Assembly (NCBI GenBank): GCA_910584985.1
Contig: CAJUDJ010000015.1
Span: 1 to 40,391, forward strand
DNA from: an uncultured Eubacterium sp.
GTDB taxonomy: Bacteria > Bacillota > Clostridia > Oscillospirales > Acutalibacteraceae
DNA length: 40,391 nt
Direction of reading: 5' to 3'
Shown: positions 16,701 to 23,762 of the stretch, piece after piece
Layout: the number at the start of each line of letters is the position of its first letter
Numbering within the stretch: the first letter of the stretch is position 1
Notes under the pieces: generated by a model
Told to the model about the DNA's origin: nothing
The model's database searches: none
Seen by the model: the letters and a program-made list of their open reading frames with translations, nothing else
Position numbers and translations under genes: made by a program

Positions 16701-18407
16701 ATGGCTAAAAAAGATTTAGATAATGATTTGTTTTCCGGCGGATCTATTTCCGATGAAAAAAAGAAAACAAAAAAAGAAAAGAAAGTAAAATCAGGCAGCA
16801 AGGGCAGAAAAGGCATTTCTGCAAATAATGCCAAAATCATCAGATCTGTTGTTGCAGCAGTTTTGGTGGCGGCACTTCTTGTAACCTATGTTGCAACAGG
16901 TCTTGTAAGAAAAGGCTTTATTCATTCCACTCTGCAGTGGACTACTTATTTAACTGCCGTTACCGTTAAATCGGATGACGGTGATAAAATCCATGTTCCT
17001 GTTTCAACTTATAATTATTATTATGCGCTTGAATACAATAATTTGAAACAGCGTCAGGAAGCAGCGAACAGCAGCAACGACGAAAACAGCAGTATAATGG
17101 AAATTCTCGGCTTGCTTCAGGAACCGATTGATGCTGATTTTTCAAAGCCTCTTTCCAAGCAGACCACAACCGATGAAAACGATGAAACAATTACATGGCA
17201 GGAATATGTTTACAATAAGGTTATTGATTCCATTAAAGAAACCTACACCTTCTATCTTGCGGCAGTGAAGGAAAATGAAGGCAAGGAGCCTGAAATTACG
17301 GCAACCCAGAAATCCCAGCTTGAACAGACACTTTCCGAATACAGAGAAGCAGCTGAAAAGTATGGCTACACTTTATCTGCTTATCTTGTTGCGGTAATGG
17401 GTAAGGGTGTAACGGAAAATGTGTTCCGCCGCGAGGCAGTGCGTTCCTATATTGCGGATAATTATAAATCTTCAATCAGCAGTGAAAAGGTTGAGGTTGA
17501 ATATACGGATGCAGATTATGATAAATATAAGCAGGAAAATCCCGATAATCTGAAAGGTGTGGATGTAAGAATTTTTGAGGCAGACAGTGAAAAGGATGCC
17601 AAAGCTTTTAAGGATGCACTCAAGGCAGACGGTTCCAATTTCACAGAGCTTGCCGTTCAGTATGCCAAAGATGGATTTTATAAAAATTATTATGCGGAAG
17701 ACACAGCTTCAACAATCCGTTTTGCCACAAAGGCATTCTTTAAAGACAGCTCCTATTCCATTGCAAATGCAGATGATGCAAGCAAGGATGAGGATGAAAG
17801 AACTTACGCAGGGCTTGACTGGCTTTACAGTGCAGACAGAAAAGCAGGCGATATAAATCAATTCTCCAAAACGGTTGTTTATGTTGTTTCTCCTGCAGCA
17901 GAGCCGGACAGCAATGCAATCAATATCCGCCACATCCTTGTATCTCCAAAGGATGATCCTTCAAAAGCAAGTGAAGCTTCGGATGCGGATTGGGCTGCTG
18001 CTTTAAAGGAAGCAGAAAATATTCTTGATCAGTTTAACAAGAGCGATAAGAAGGCAGAAAGCTTTGCTGCTCTTGCAGGTGAAAATTCAGATGATCCCGG
18101 TTCTAAGGACAATGGCGGTCTTTATGAGAATGTTGCACCCGGCCAGATGGTGCTGCCGTTCAATAACTGGTGCTTTGCAGACGGAAGAAAAGCAGGCGAC
18201 ACCGGCATAGTCAGAACAGAATCAGGTTATCATATAATGTTCCTGGACAGCGAAACCGAAACCCCTTTATGGAAATCGTTTGCCGAATTACAGATGTCTG
18301 CAAAGGATTCCATGTCTAAGGCAGATAAACTTCAGGAGGATTATACTGCCAAGGTAAACTGGTTCGGATCACGCTATTTTGAAATTGATACGGATATAGA
18401 CAGATAA
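16701..18407 (+). CDS. Membrane-anchored parvulin-type foldase 2
   Basis: A 568-residue paralogue of the preceding foldase with the same order of parts: a cytoplasmic tail, here very basic (KKKTKKEKKVKSGSKGRKG), one transmembrane helix at about 47-66, a SurA-like helical region and a C-terminal parvulin domain from about residue 404 (INIRHILVSPKDDPSKASEA, FAALAGENSDD, DNGGLYENVAPGQMV, GDTGIVRTESGYHIMFL). The block around RHxLxSPxDDPSKAxEAS is almost identical between the two, so they arose by tandem duplication. The opposite charge of the cytoplasmic tails is notable. ATG at 16701 has TAAGGATG upstream. Confidence 0.85.
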   Translation: MAKKDLDNDLFSGGSISDEKKKTKKEKKVKSGSKGRKGISANNAKIIRSVVAAVLVAALLVTYVATGLVRKGFIHSTLQWTTYLTAVTVKSDDGDKIHVPVSTYNYYYALEYNNLKQRQEAANSSNDENSSIMEILGLLQEPIDADFSKPLSKQTTTDENDETITWQEYVYNKVIDSIKETYTFYLAAVKENEGKEPEITATQKSQLEQTLSEYREAAEKYGYTLSAYLVAVMGKGVTENVFRREAVRSYIADNYKSSISSEKVEVEYTDADYDKYKQENPDNLKGVDVRIFEADSEKDAKAFKDALKADGSNFTELAVQYAKDGFYKNYYAEDTASTIRFATKAFFKDSSYSIANADDASKDEDERTYAGLDWLYSADRKAGDINQFSKTVVYVVSPAAEPDSNAINIRHILVSPKDDPSKASEASDADWAAALKEAENILDQFNKSDKKAESFAALAGENSDDPGSKDNGGLYENVAPGQMVLPFNNWCFADGRKAGDTGIVRTESGYHIMFLDSETETPLWKSFAELQMSAKDSMSKADKLQEDYTAKVNWFGSRYFEIDTDIDR

Positions 18408-18414
18408 TTATTAC

Positions 18415-18445
18415 AGAGGAGGTTGCACTTTGTGCGGCCTCTTTT
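18415..18445 (+). terminator. Probable terminator after foldase 2
   Basis: AGAGG (18415-18419) pairs with CCTCT (18438-18442) and GCAC with GTGC inside, separated by a small internal loop, and TTTT follows. The stem is imperfect, so some read-through into the next small gene is likely. Confidence 0.5.
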
Positions 18446-18492
18446 GAGTATGGTTTTGCAGAAATGCGCTTATCACACTTGTGAGGAATCCA

Positions 18493-18732
18493 ATGAGTGA
18501 AAATAATACAAAAGATTTAGAATTGCTTAAAGAAAAAATTTCAAGGCTTATGGCTGCACTGGCGGAAGTGAATTTTGAATGCCAGCGTCTTGAAATTATA
18601 AATTCAAATCTTGATTTTCAGCTTAAAGAGGCAAACAGAGAGCTTAATCAGAATATTGCTGTTTTGCAGGCACTTGAAGAAGAAAATGAAGAATTGAAAA
18701 AGAAATTGCGGGAATATAAATATGGAATATAA
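18493..18732 (+). CDS. Small coiled-coil protein, translationally coupled to fumarase beta
   Basis: A 79-residue protein that is almost wholly a predicted coiled coil: Leu and Ile recur at heptad positions from LELLKEKISRLMAALAE to ALEEENEELKKKLREY, with many Glu and Lys. I recognise no family. ATG at 18493 follows GTGAGGAATCC; GTG 18481 would put the ribosome binding site inside the gene. Its last 11 bases overlap the start of the fumarase beta-subunit gene, so the two are translationally coupled. It could be a partner or scaffold of that subunit, but this is inference from the overlap alone. Confidence 0.65.
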   Translation: MSENNTKDLELLKEKISRLMAALAEVNFECQRLEIINSNLDFQLKEANRELNQNIAVLQALEEENEELKKKLREYKYGI

Positions 18733-19249
18733 GCTTAATGTTACGCAGCTTCGTGCATATGCCGAAAATTTAAAGGCAGGGGACAGAGTTATTCTTTCCG
18801 GAAAGGTGTTTACTTCCCGTGATGCTGCGCATAAAAGAATAACGGAAGCAATAGAGAATCACACGGAGCTTCCTTATGATTTGAAGGATGCAGTTATTTA
18901 TTATGCAGGGCCTACGCCTGCGCCTGCAGGCCTTGCCGTTGGATCCTGCGGGCCGACTACATCGGGCAGAATGGATGTTTTTGCTCCGCTTCTTCTGGAT
19001 AAGGGCGTTGTGGCTATGGTTGGAAAGGGTGAACGCAGCAAGCCTGTTTGTGATGCGATTGTAAGAAACAAAGCCGTTTATCTTTGTGCTATCGGCGGTG
19101 CAGGTGCACTTGCCTCAAAATGTATAACGGATTGCCGAGTGATTGCTTATGACGATCTCGGCTGTGAGTCGGTTAAAGAACTTCAGTTCTGTGATTTTCC
19201 GCTTACAGTTGCGATAGACTGCACAGGCGGAAATCTATTTGAAAGATAA
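18722..19249 (+). CDS. Class I fumarate hydratase beta subunit (FumA C-terminal domain)
   Basis: A 175-residue protein matching the C-terminal (beta) domain of iron-sulfur fumarase/L(+)-tartrate dehydratase: GDRVILSGKVFTSRDAAHKR near the start, YAGPTPAPAG, GSCGPTTSGRMD (about 73-84) and GKGERSKPVCDAI. In the two-subunit enzymes, this part combines with an alpha subunit that carries the [4Fe-4S] cluster to hydrate fumarate to malate. The alpha gene is normally immediately upstream; here that place is taken by the small coiled-coil gene, and no alpha subunit lies in the window. The beta subunit is complete, so the partner is probably encoded elsewhere. Confidence 0.85.
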   Translation: MEYKLNVTQLRAYAENLKAGDRVILSGKVFTSRDAAHKRITEAIENHTELPYDLKDAVIYYAGPTPAPAGLAVGSCGPTTSGRMDVFAPLLLDKGVVAMVGKGERSKPVCDAIVRNKAVYLCAIGGAGALASKCITDCRVIAYDDLGCESVKELQFCDFPLTVAIDCTGGNLFER

Positions 19250-19277
19250 TTTCAGATGTATGTTTTCAGCACAAAAT

Positions 19278-19318
19278 AAAGACAGAGGATAAAGCCGAGA
19301 TGCAGTAACGAAGTGTTG
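19278..19318 (+). repeat. Left 41-bp inverted repeat arm
   Basis: Left arm of the element, beginning AAAGACAGAGGATAAAGCC. It differs from the right arm at two positions (A versus G at the seventh base, A versus C at the thirty-fourth). Confidence 0.85.
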
Positions 19319-19353
19319 CTTAAAATCATTATCTTTTCAGTTATAATTGCGTT

Positions 19354-19389
19354 AAAAAATCCATAAGGCATCAGCCTTATGGATTTTTT
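19354..19389. terminator. Perfect 16-bp hairpin terminator inside the inverted-repeat element
   Basis: AAAAAATCCATAAGGC (19354-19369) and GCCTTATGGATTTTTT (19374-19389) enclose the loop ATCA. It can stop transcription in both directions and is the only terminator available to the fumarase beta operon. Confidence 0.85.
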
Positions 19390-19539
19390 ATGTCTTATTC
19401 TGCCTGAAAATCTAACAATTTTAAGAGCGTTGCAGTTTCATAGCTTTAGAAATCTGTCTGAAATATAGTTTAAAAACACAGGGATACTGCCATATTCCGA
19501 GGCTTTTTGGCTGGACTTCAGCAGATTTCTGCGAGAAAT

Positions 19540-19580
19540 CAACACTGCGTTACTGCATCTCGGCTTTATCCTCCGTCTTT
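19540..19580 (-). repeat. Right 41-bp inverted repeat arm
   Basis: Reverse-complement copy of the left arm with two mismatches. It ends 11 bp before the ancestral stop codon of the lipoprotein gene. Confidence 0.85.
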
Positions 19581-19591
19581 TCGTATTTTAC

Positions 19592-20016
19592 TTATATATC
19601 TGTTTTAAAGCTATAAATTCCGTATCCGCTGCTATTTTTAACTGTTTCTATGTTCATGCTTATTTTTGTACCACCTACGCTTACAAGCAAATCCAATCAT
19701 ATGATGAACCGCTTACAGTGCTTTGATAGTAAGAATATGTAAATCCTGTATATTTTACAATTTCAACTCCGGAAGCGAAATCAATATTTTCCTGTTCTTT
19801 AAGGTTTTTAAAAAAATTCGCAAGATCAACCTTTAGATCAGGGTGCAGATATGTTGCCGCAAGCTCGTAATTTTCTTCTTCAACAGTGTCAAAAAAGCTG
19901 TTTATTCTTGTTTTCGCATCATTTCTGTCTATTCTGCCCTTACATCCGGAAAACATAAAAACAAATGAAAAAACCAGAATAACAGCCATTGAGATTTTAG
20001 CGTATCTTTTCAACAA
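19592..20016 (-). pseudogene. Frameshifted lipoprotein gene
   Basis: The intact frame from 20016 encodes a signal sequence with a lipobox (FMFSGC, Cys25) and a small domain (DAKTRINSFFDTVEEENYEL...), then stops at 19681 after SSYDWICL. In the other frame the reading continues at once: GGTKISMNIETVKN...GYGIYSFKTDI, ending with TAA at 19594-19592. The two parts join if one base, for example one G in TGG-GAT near 19691-19696, is restored, giving about 140 residues. This looks like a recent single-base deletion or an assembly error. As annotated without repair it would be a 111-residue truncated lipoprotein (19681-20016). The family resembles small DUF4878/DUF3887-like lipoproteins, but I am not sure. 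AAAGGGTGGG precedes the start. Confidence 0.7.
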
Positions 20017-20134
20017 AAACCCACCCTTTCTAATATCACAGATAAGCGGCTTCTGTCAACGAACGGCTGCTTTTTCTGTGGTTTCAAAACTGCAAAGCAA
20101 AAGCAACAGCGGCTCAATGGCAATGCTGTTTCGG

Positions 20135-20491
20135 CTAAACGGCACAGTTTTTATTATCTTCGGTGTTTCGCCGCTGAAGATCCGTAACAATTATTGTAAT
20201 CAGTTCGGAGGCTGAGGGCTCTGTTTTCGGAACATAGCCTGAAATTTCACATATTACATTTTTATGAGATTTCCAGATTTTGTGTGTAACCGTACGAATA
20301 TTCCGCTCAACCGTGTAATGCGGGCAGCCGCAGAGTTCTGCAACCGGTCTGTATATTTCTTTTGAAACAGACTGCAGCCTGAATTCATCTTCAAGTGCCC
20401 GCTCTACGGAAAGCTTAAGCTGGCGATAGCCTTTATAGTTTTTGGTTACGCCAAGCATATGCAGTTCATTATCAATCGCAGTGTCATTCAT
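20135..20491 (-). CDS. Stand-alone Spo0A C-terminal DNA-binding domain protein
   Basis: The 118-residue protein corresponds to the effector domain of the sporulation regulator Spo0A without the phosphoreceiver domain. The N-terminal part, IDNELHMLGVTKNYKGYRQLKLSVE, matches the start of that domain (Gly-Val...Lys-Gly-Tyr...Leu). VERNIRTVTHKIW corresponds to the recognition-helix region VERAIRHAIEVAW of Bacillus subtilis Spo0A, and EPSASELITIIVTDLQ to its C-terminal helix. ATG at 20491 follows a perfect AAGGAGG. Without a receiver it cannot be controlled by the usual phosphorelay, so it may act constitutively, compete with Spo0A for its DNA sites, or have its own targets. It has no operon partner. 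Confidence 0.82.
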   Translation of the reverse strand: MNDTAIDNELHMLGVTKNYKGYRQLKLSVERALEDEFRLQSVSKEIYRPVAELCGCPHYTVERNIRTVTHKIWKSHKNVICEISGYVPKTEPSASELITIIVTDLQRRNTEDNKNCAV

Positions 20492-20648
20492 GTAAAATTC
20501 CTCCTTGTTCAAACACAGATAAAATTCAAAATCTTGATTAATAGAATTTTACAACAGAAAGTACGCAATTTGAGAAATTTTGCCACATTAAAACATTTGC
20601 GGACAAAATAGAATACTTATTGACAAACCGATTCGTTTATTGATGAAA

Positions 20649-20673
20649 AAAGACAGGCTTTAAGCCTGTCTTT
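20649..20673 (-). terminator. Terminator of tRNA-Arg
   Basis: AAAGACAGGC (20649-20658) pairs with GCCTGTCTTT (20664-20673). On the minus strand a run of T follows directly, and the hairpin begins 5 bp after the tRNA 3' end. Confidence 0.85.
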
Positions 20674-20678
20674 CAATA

Positions 20679-20754
20679 TGGCCTGCCCGAGAGGGGTCGA
20701 ACCTCCAGTCTTTTGAATCGGAATCAAATGCATTAGCCATTGTGCTACGGGCAG
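20679..20754 (-). tRNA. tRNA-Arg (anticodon CCG)
   Basis: A complete 76-base tRNA with an encoded CCA end. The acceptor CTGCCCG pairs with CGGGCAG. The anticodon stem TTTGA/TCAAA closes the loop TTCCGAT, giving anticodon CCG, which reads CGG (Arg). The T arm is GGAGG-TTCGACC-CCTCT with one G-U pair. The D stem is short. Discriminator base G73. Confidence 0.93.
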
Positions 20755-20779
20755 ATATATAAATAAATTATCAAAAATA

Positions 20780-20809
20780 ATTTTACTACCTTAAGGCTAT
20801 TGTTGTCAA
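20780..20809 (-). promoter_or_regulatory. Promoter of tRNA-Arg
   Basis: On the minus strand TTGACA (20809-20804) and TAAAAT (20785-20780) are 18 bp apart, about 25 bp before the mature tRNA 5' end. Its -35 overlaps the -35 of the divergent M28 peptidase promoter. Confidence 0.65.
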
Positions 20810-20828
20810 TCCCATTTTGTGTTATAAT
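20800..20828 (+). promoter_or_regulatory. Promoter of the M28 peptidase
   Basis: TTGTTG (20800-20805) and TATAAT (20823-20828) are 17 bp apart, overlapping the divergent tRNA promoter. Confidence 0.6.
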
Positions 20829-20862
20829 TTCAAATATATTAATTATAAAGGAGAACAGCAAT

Positions 20863-22140
20863 ATGAAATTCAGGGATTTTCCTGTTGCGGTTATTAAAGA
20901 AAATGTGGAATACACCGTGAAGGAAATAACAAATGTAATCAAAAAATACGGTCCCCGTGAATCGGGAAACGATAATTGCCTTGCGGCTGAAAAGCACCTG
21001 AAAAAGGAACTGGATCAGTTTTGCGATGAAACGCATTTTGAGGAATACAAAATGTCGCCCAAAGCATTTCTTCATTTTACGAAAACCGTTGCAGTTTCAA
21101 TTATAATCGCCGTTATTGCCTGCCTTGTGCTTGTTTTAACCAATATAATCAGTTTTTTTGCCGCACAGTGTATAATTGCCGCTGTTGTGGGCTTAAGCTT
21201 ATTTGTTACGGTTATGGAATTTCTTATGTATAAGCAGTTTACGGATGTGCTTTTTAAAAAGAAAACGGCTCACAATCTGATTGCCTCCAGAAAACCGACC
21301 GGTGAGGTGAAAAGAAGAATCGTTATCAGCGGTCATATTGATGCTGCTTACGAATGGCGCCCGCTTTATTACGGAAAAGGCAAATATAATCTTATGGGGC
21401 TTTCCATGGGGCTTGCTATCGGCGGCGGTGTAATTTCCTTTATTGTTGCCGTTCTTGCTGTTGTTTCAGGAATTGCCGATTTAGGTGCCTTTGGTCGTTT
21501 TATGCTGGATTACTCCTATTATTTTCATTTTGTAACGGTTATCGGAATGGTGCTTCTTTTCCTTTTTGTTGATTTCAAAACCATTTCGCCCGGTGCAAAT
21601 GATAATTTAACAGGCACATATGCTGCTGTTTGTGCACTTCGTATGTTGGATATGGCAGGTGTTGAATTTGAAAACACAGAAGTCGTTGCAATGATAACAG
21701 ACGGGGAAGAAGCAGGTCTGAGAGGTGCAAAGGCATACGCAAAGGATCATCGTGCGGAATTTACAAATGCCGGAGTTGAAACGGCTGTGCTTTGCTGTGA
21801 TACCTTAACAGATCTGGAATATCTGAATATTTATTCCCGTGATATGACGGGCACTGTCCGTCATGATCAGAAGTTTTCTCAGCTTGTGCTGGATTCTGCA
21901 AAGGAAGCAGGATATAACGATGCAAAGTTTGCCAATGTATTTTTTGGTTCTTCCGATGCGGCTGCGTTTACGCAGGAAGGAATAACCGCTACCTGCCTTG
22001 CAGCAATGGACCCTGCACCTGCCGATTATTATCATAACCGCCGTGATAATTATGACAGGTTGGTGCCTGAGGCGATTGAAACAGGCTATAAAATTATTGT
22101 TGCTTCCATTCTGAATTTTGATGAAAACGGCTGTAAATAA
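20863..22140 (+). CDS. Membrane-embedded M28-family zinc aminopeptidase
   Basis: The product (425 residues) carries the five zinc ligands and catalytic acid of peptidase family M28 in order: H158 and D160 (ISGHIDAAYE), D247 (SPGANDNLTG), E282-E283 (TDGEEAGLRG), D313 (CCDTLTD) and H391 (YYHNRRDNY). Two pairs of hydrophobic helices are added: about 74-119 before the first motif, and about 180-236 inside the catalytic domain between the first ligand and D247. The peptidase is therefore held in the membrane. ATG at 20863 is preceded by AAAGGAG; the longer reading from 20800 overlaps the promoter. Substrate and active-site side are unknown. Confidence 0.85.
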   Translation: MKFRDFPVAVIKENVEYTVKEITNVIKKYGPRESGNDNCLAAEKHLKKELDQFCDETHFEEYKMSPKAFLHFTKTVAVSIIIAVIACLVLVLTNIISFFAAQCIIAAVVGLSLFVTVMEFLMYKQFTDVLFKKKTAHNLIASRKPTGEVKRRIVISGHIDAAYEWRPLYYGKGKYNLMGLSMGLAIGGGVISFIVAVLAVVSGIADLGAFGRFMLDYSYYFHFVTVIGMVLLFLFVDFKTISPGANDNLTGTYAAVCALRMLDMAGVEFENTEVVAMITDGEEAGLRGAKAYAKDHRAEFTNAGVETAVLCCDTLTDLEYLNIYSRDMTGTVRHDQKFSQLVLDSAKEAGYNDAKFANVFFGSSDAAAFTQEGITATCLAAMDPAPADYYHNRRDNYDRLVPEAIETGYKIIVASILNFDENGCK

Positions 22141-22154
22141 AATATTGTAAAACG

Positions 22155-22182
22155 AAACGGCACAGTTTTGTGCCGTTTTTTT
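22155..22182 (+). terminator. Terminator of the M28 peptidase gene
   Basis: AAACGGCACA (22155-22164) pairs with TGTGCCGTTT (22169-22178) around GTTT, followed by more T residues. The TGTAAC element of the next promoter begins at its last base. Confidence 0.88.
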
Positions 22183-22210
22183 GTAACCGATTTGATTTTT
22201 GATTCGTTTT
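22182..22210 (+). promoter_or_regulatory. ECF-type promoter of the first sigma/anti-sigma operon
   Basis: TGTAAC (22182-22187), a 17-bp spacer and CGTTTT (22205-22210) resemble the TGTAAC-N17-CGA/CGT promoters of Bacillus ECF sigma factors and lie 22 bp before the sigma gene, suggesting autoregulation. TTGT..CC followed by TTTTGATTCGT at the same distance recurs upstream of the acyltransferase operon (34910-34936). Confidence 0.6.
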
Positions 22211-22231
22211 AGATGTGAAAGGGGGAATTGA

Positions 22232-22729
22232 ATGGACAAGGAAACCCTTAAAAATCAGTTTGAAACAAAATATGAACTTTATGGGGAAATGCTTTATAAA
22301 ATTGCATTTTTATATTTCGGAAATTCATATGATGCCGAGGATGCATTGCAGGAGGTTTTTATCAAGCTTTTGTATACTTCACCCGCTTTCAAAAATGCAG
22401 AACACGAAAAAGCATGGCTAATCAGAGTAACACAAAATAAATGCAGGGATATGCTGAAAACAGCTGAAAGAAAAAATACGGTAACGGAGGCAACGGAACT
22501 ATCGGATTATGCGAAAACGGAAAGTGACGCATACCTTGATATAATAAAGCATGTGACGATGCTGCCTGAAAAATACAAAACAGCTGTTATTCTGTATTAC
22601 TATTATGATTATTCCGTAAGCCAAATATCGCAGACACTGAAAATAAGTAAATCAGCAGTTAAAATGCGGTTAAAGCGCGGCAGGGATATTTTAAAAATCG
22701 AATTGGAGGATTATAATGATGAAGCCTGA
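22232..22729 (+). CDS. ECF-type RNA polymerase sigma factor
   Basis: A 165-residue group IV sigma factor. Region 2 shows YKIAFLYFGNSYDAEDALQEVFIKL and the -10-binding KAWLIRVTQNKCRDMLK. Region 4 shows LPEKYKTAVILYYYYDYSVSQISQTLKISKSAVKMRLKRGRDIL, which reads the -35 element. It directs polymerase to envelope-stress type promoters when released by its anti-sigma factor. AAGGGGGAA precedes ATG at 22232. Its end overlaps the downstream membrane protein gene by 14 bp, the usual sigma/anti-sigma coupling. An ECF-like promoter lies just upstream. Confidence 0.92.
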   Translation: MDKETLKNQFETKYELYGEMLYKIAFLYFGNSYDAEDALQEVFIKLLYTSPAFKNAEHEKAWLIRVTQNKCRDMLKTAERKNTVTEATELSDYAKTESDAYLDIIKHVTMLPEKYKTAVILYYYYDYSVSQISQTLKISKSAVKMRLKRGRDILKIELEDYNDEA

Positions 22730-23690
22730 AGATTTAAAAAAGAGTATAGATTCGGTTCAAGCAGACGAATATCTGAAAACAAGACTTTTGGCTAAAATAG
22801 CAGATGCAAAAAAGCCGAAAAGGAAAAAAAGAAAAGCATTTAAAATGGCAGCTTCGGCAGTGCTTTGCTGCACCGTGCTTGCAGCAGGGCTTGGTTTTGG
22901 AGTTCCGCAAAGGATGATTGATGAACAGACTGTTCAGAAGCCGGATATGGATACGAACGGCAATCTGTTTATTTTAAGCGTTTATGCTGAAGAAAACAAA
23001 GAGGGCACACCCGTAACAGACCATACTGTTTTTGTGCCGGATTATAAAATACAGAAAGCGTATGATAAAAACGGTGATTTAGAGGGAATAAAAGGCCATT
23101 CTGAAAACGGATTTTATATTAGCGGAAATAATATTCAATCTGTTAAATATATCTGTAAAACAGGTGCGTTCCATGTTTTTGATGTTGCATTAAGGGACTA
23201 TCTTATTGAAAATAATCAGTATTTTGATGCTGTTGTTCCGTATTCCGATGAATATGAGAGGGGCAGCACAAATATGCGTGCTGACAACTTTTTTAAACAT
23301 ATGGAAAACGGTGATTATGATGCATATATAGATAAAAGCAGAATAAAAAGCCGAGATGAATATATAAGTGCCGATATTATTTATAACAAAAATGATAAGA
23401 AAACGGGTATCGGCCTTGTTGCCGAAGCAAATTTTGAACAATGGTTCCGTTCAAATGTAAAGGAATATGAATTTCAGAATTATAATGAAACAGCAGAAAA
23501 ATTTGCAAGCATTATCTGGGATCCGAATATGGATGTTTTTATAAATGCTCCTGAAACGCGTTTTTCTGAAATTCCCCACGATGTTATTACAGTGGAAGTT
23601 ACCTTTAAGGACGGCTCTGTGCAGACGCAGCAGTATGAATTATCCTTTAATGACAGCGGTGATCTTGTTGTGGATATTTTTACGCAGTGA
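22716..23690 (+). CDS. Probable anti-sigma factor (single-pass membrane protein)
   Basis: A 324-residue protein with a short cytoplasmic domain (about 1-42, ending in the basic KKPKRKKRK), one transmembrane helix (about 43-63) and a large extracellular domain. I do not recognise the outer domain; it is rich in Tyr, Asp and Asn, with a run of beta-like segments. Location and topology make it the anti-sigma partner of the preceding sigma factor: it would hold the sigma at the membrane until a signal reaches the outer domain. The start may be ATG 22716 or the adjacent ATG 22719; both follow GGAGGA. It is not related to the RsiV-like protein at 31271-32164. Confidence 0.75.
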   Translation: MMKPEDLKKSIDSVQADEYLKTRLLAKIADAKKPKRKKRKAFKMAASAVLCCTVLAAGLGFGVPQRMIDEQTVQKPDMDTNGNLFILSVYAEENKEGTPVTDHTVFVPDYKIQKAYDKNGDLEGIKGHSENGFYISGNNIQSVKYICKTGAFHVFDVALRDYLIENNQYFDAVVPYSDEYERGSTNMRADNFFKHMENGDYDAYIDKSRIKSRDEYISADIIYNKNDKKTGIGLVAEANFEQWFRSNVKEYEFQNYNETAEKFASIIWDPNMDVFINAPETRFSEIPHDVITVEVTFKDGSVQTQQYELSFNDSGDLVVDIFTQ

Positions 23691-23721
23691 TATAAAAATT
23701 TGTTATAGATAAAGTAATAAA

Positions 23722-23747
23722 AAAGGCGGTTCATTTGAACCGCCTTT
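23722..23747. terminator. Bidirectional terminator
   Basis: AAAGGCGGTTCA (23722-23733) pairs with TGAACCGCCTTT (23736-23747). It separates the anti-sigma gene from the convergent acidic-protein gene, and the T tract is better on the minus strand. Confidence 0.85.
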
Positions 23748-23762
23748 GGCTTTTTCTGTAAA

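Larger units (their letters stand above)
19278..19580. mobile_element. MITE-like element with 41-bp terminal inverted repeats
   Basis: The 41 bases at 19278-19318 reappear as their reverse complement at 19540-19580 with only two mismatches (shared core GGATAAAGCCGAGATGCAGT). The interior of 221 bp has no plausible gene but contains a 16-bp hairpin (19354-19389) and a small GATTTCT/AGAAATC stem abutting the right arm. The element fills the gap between the fumarase beta gene and a convergent broken lipoprotein gene. Outside the repeats AAAAT occurs on the left and ATTTT on the right, so the inverted symmetry may reach further with a short indel. No clear target-site duplication is seen. A long-range mRNA structure is an alternative reading. 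Confidence 0.55.

Noticed and set aside
19278..19580. CRISPR array
   Set aside because: There are only two copies of the repeat and they are inverted, not direct repeats with spacers. No other direct-repeat array was seen in the window.
20017..20134. Possible small gene or regulatory RNA between the lipoprotein and Spo0A-C genes
   Set aside because: No open frame with a ribosome binding site and no convincing hairpin were found.
20621..20640. CCGATTCGTTTA near the tRNA terminator, similar to the ECF -10 motif
   Set aside because: It lacks the -35 partner with correct spacing and no gene follows in that orientation.
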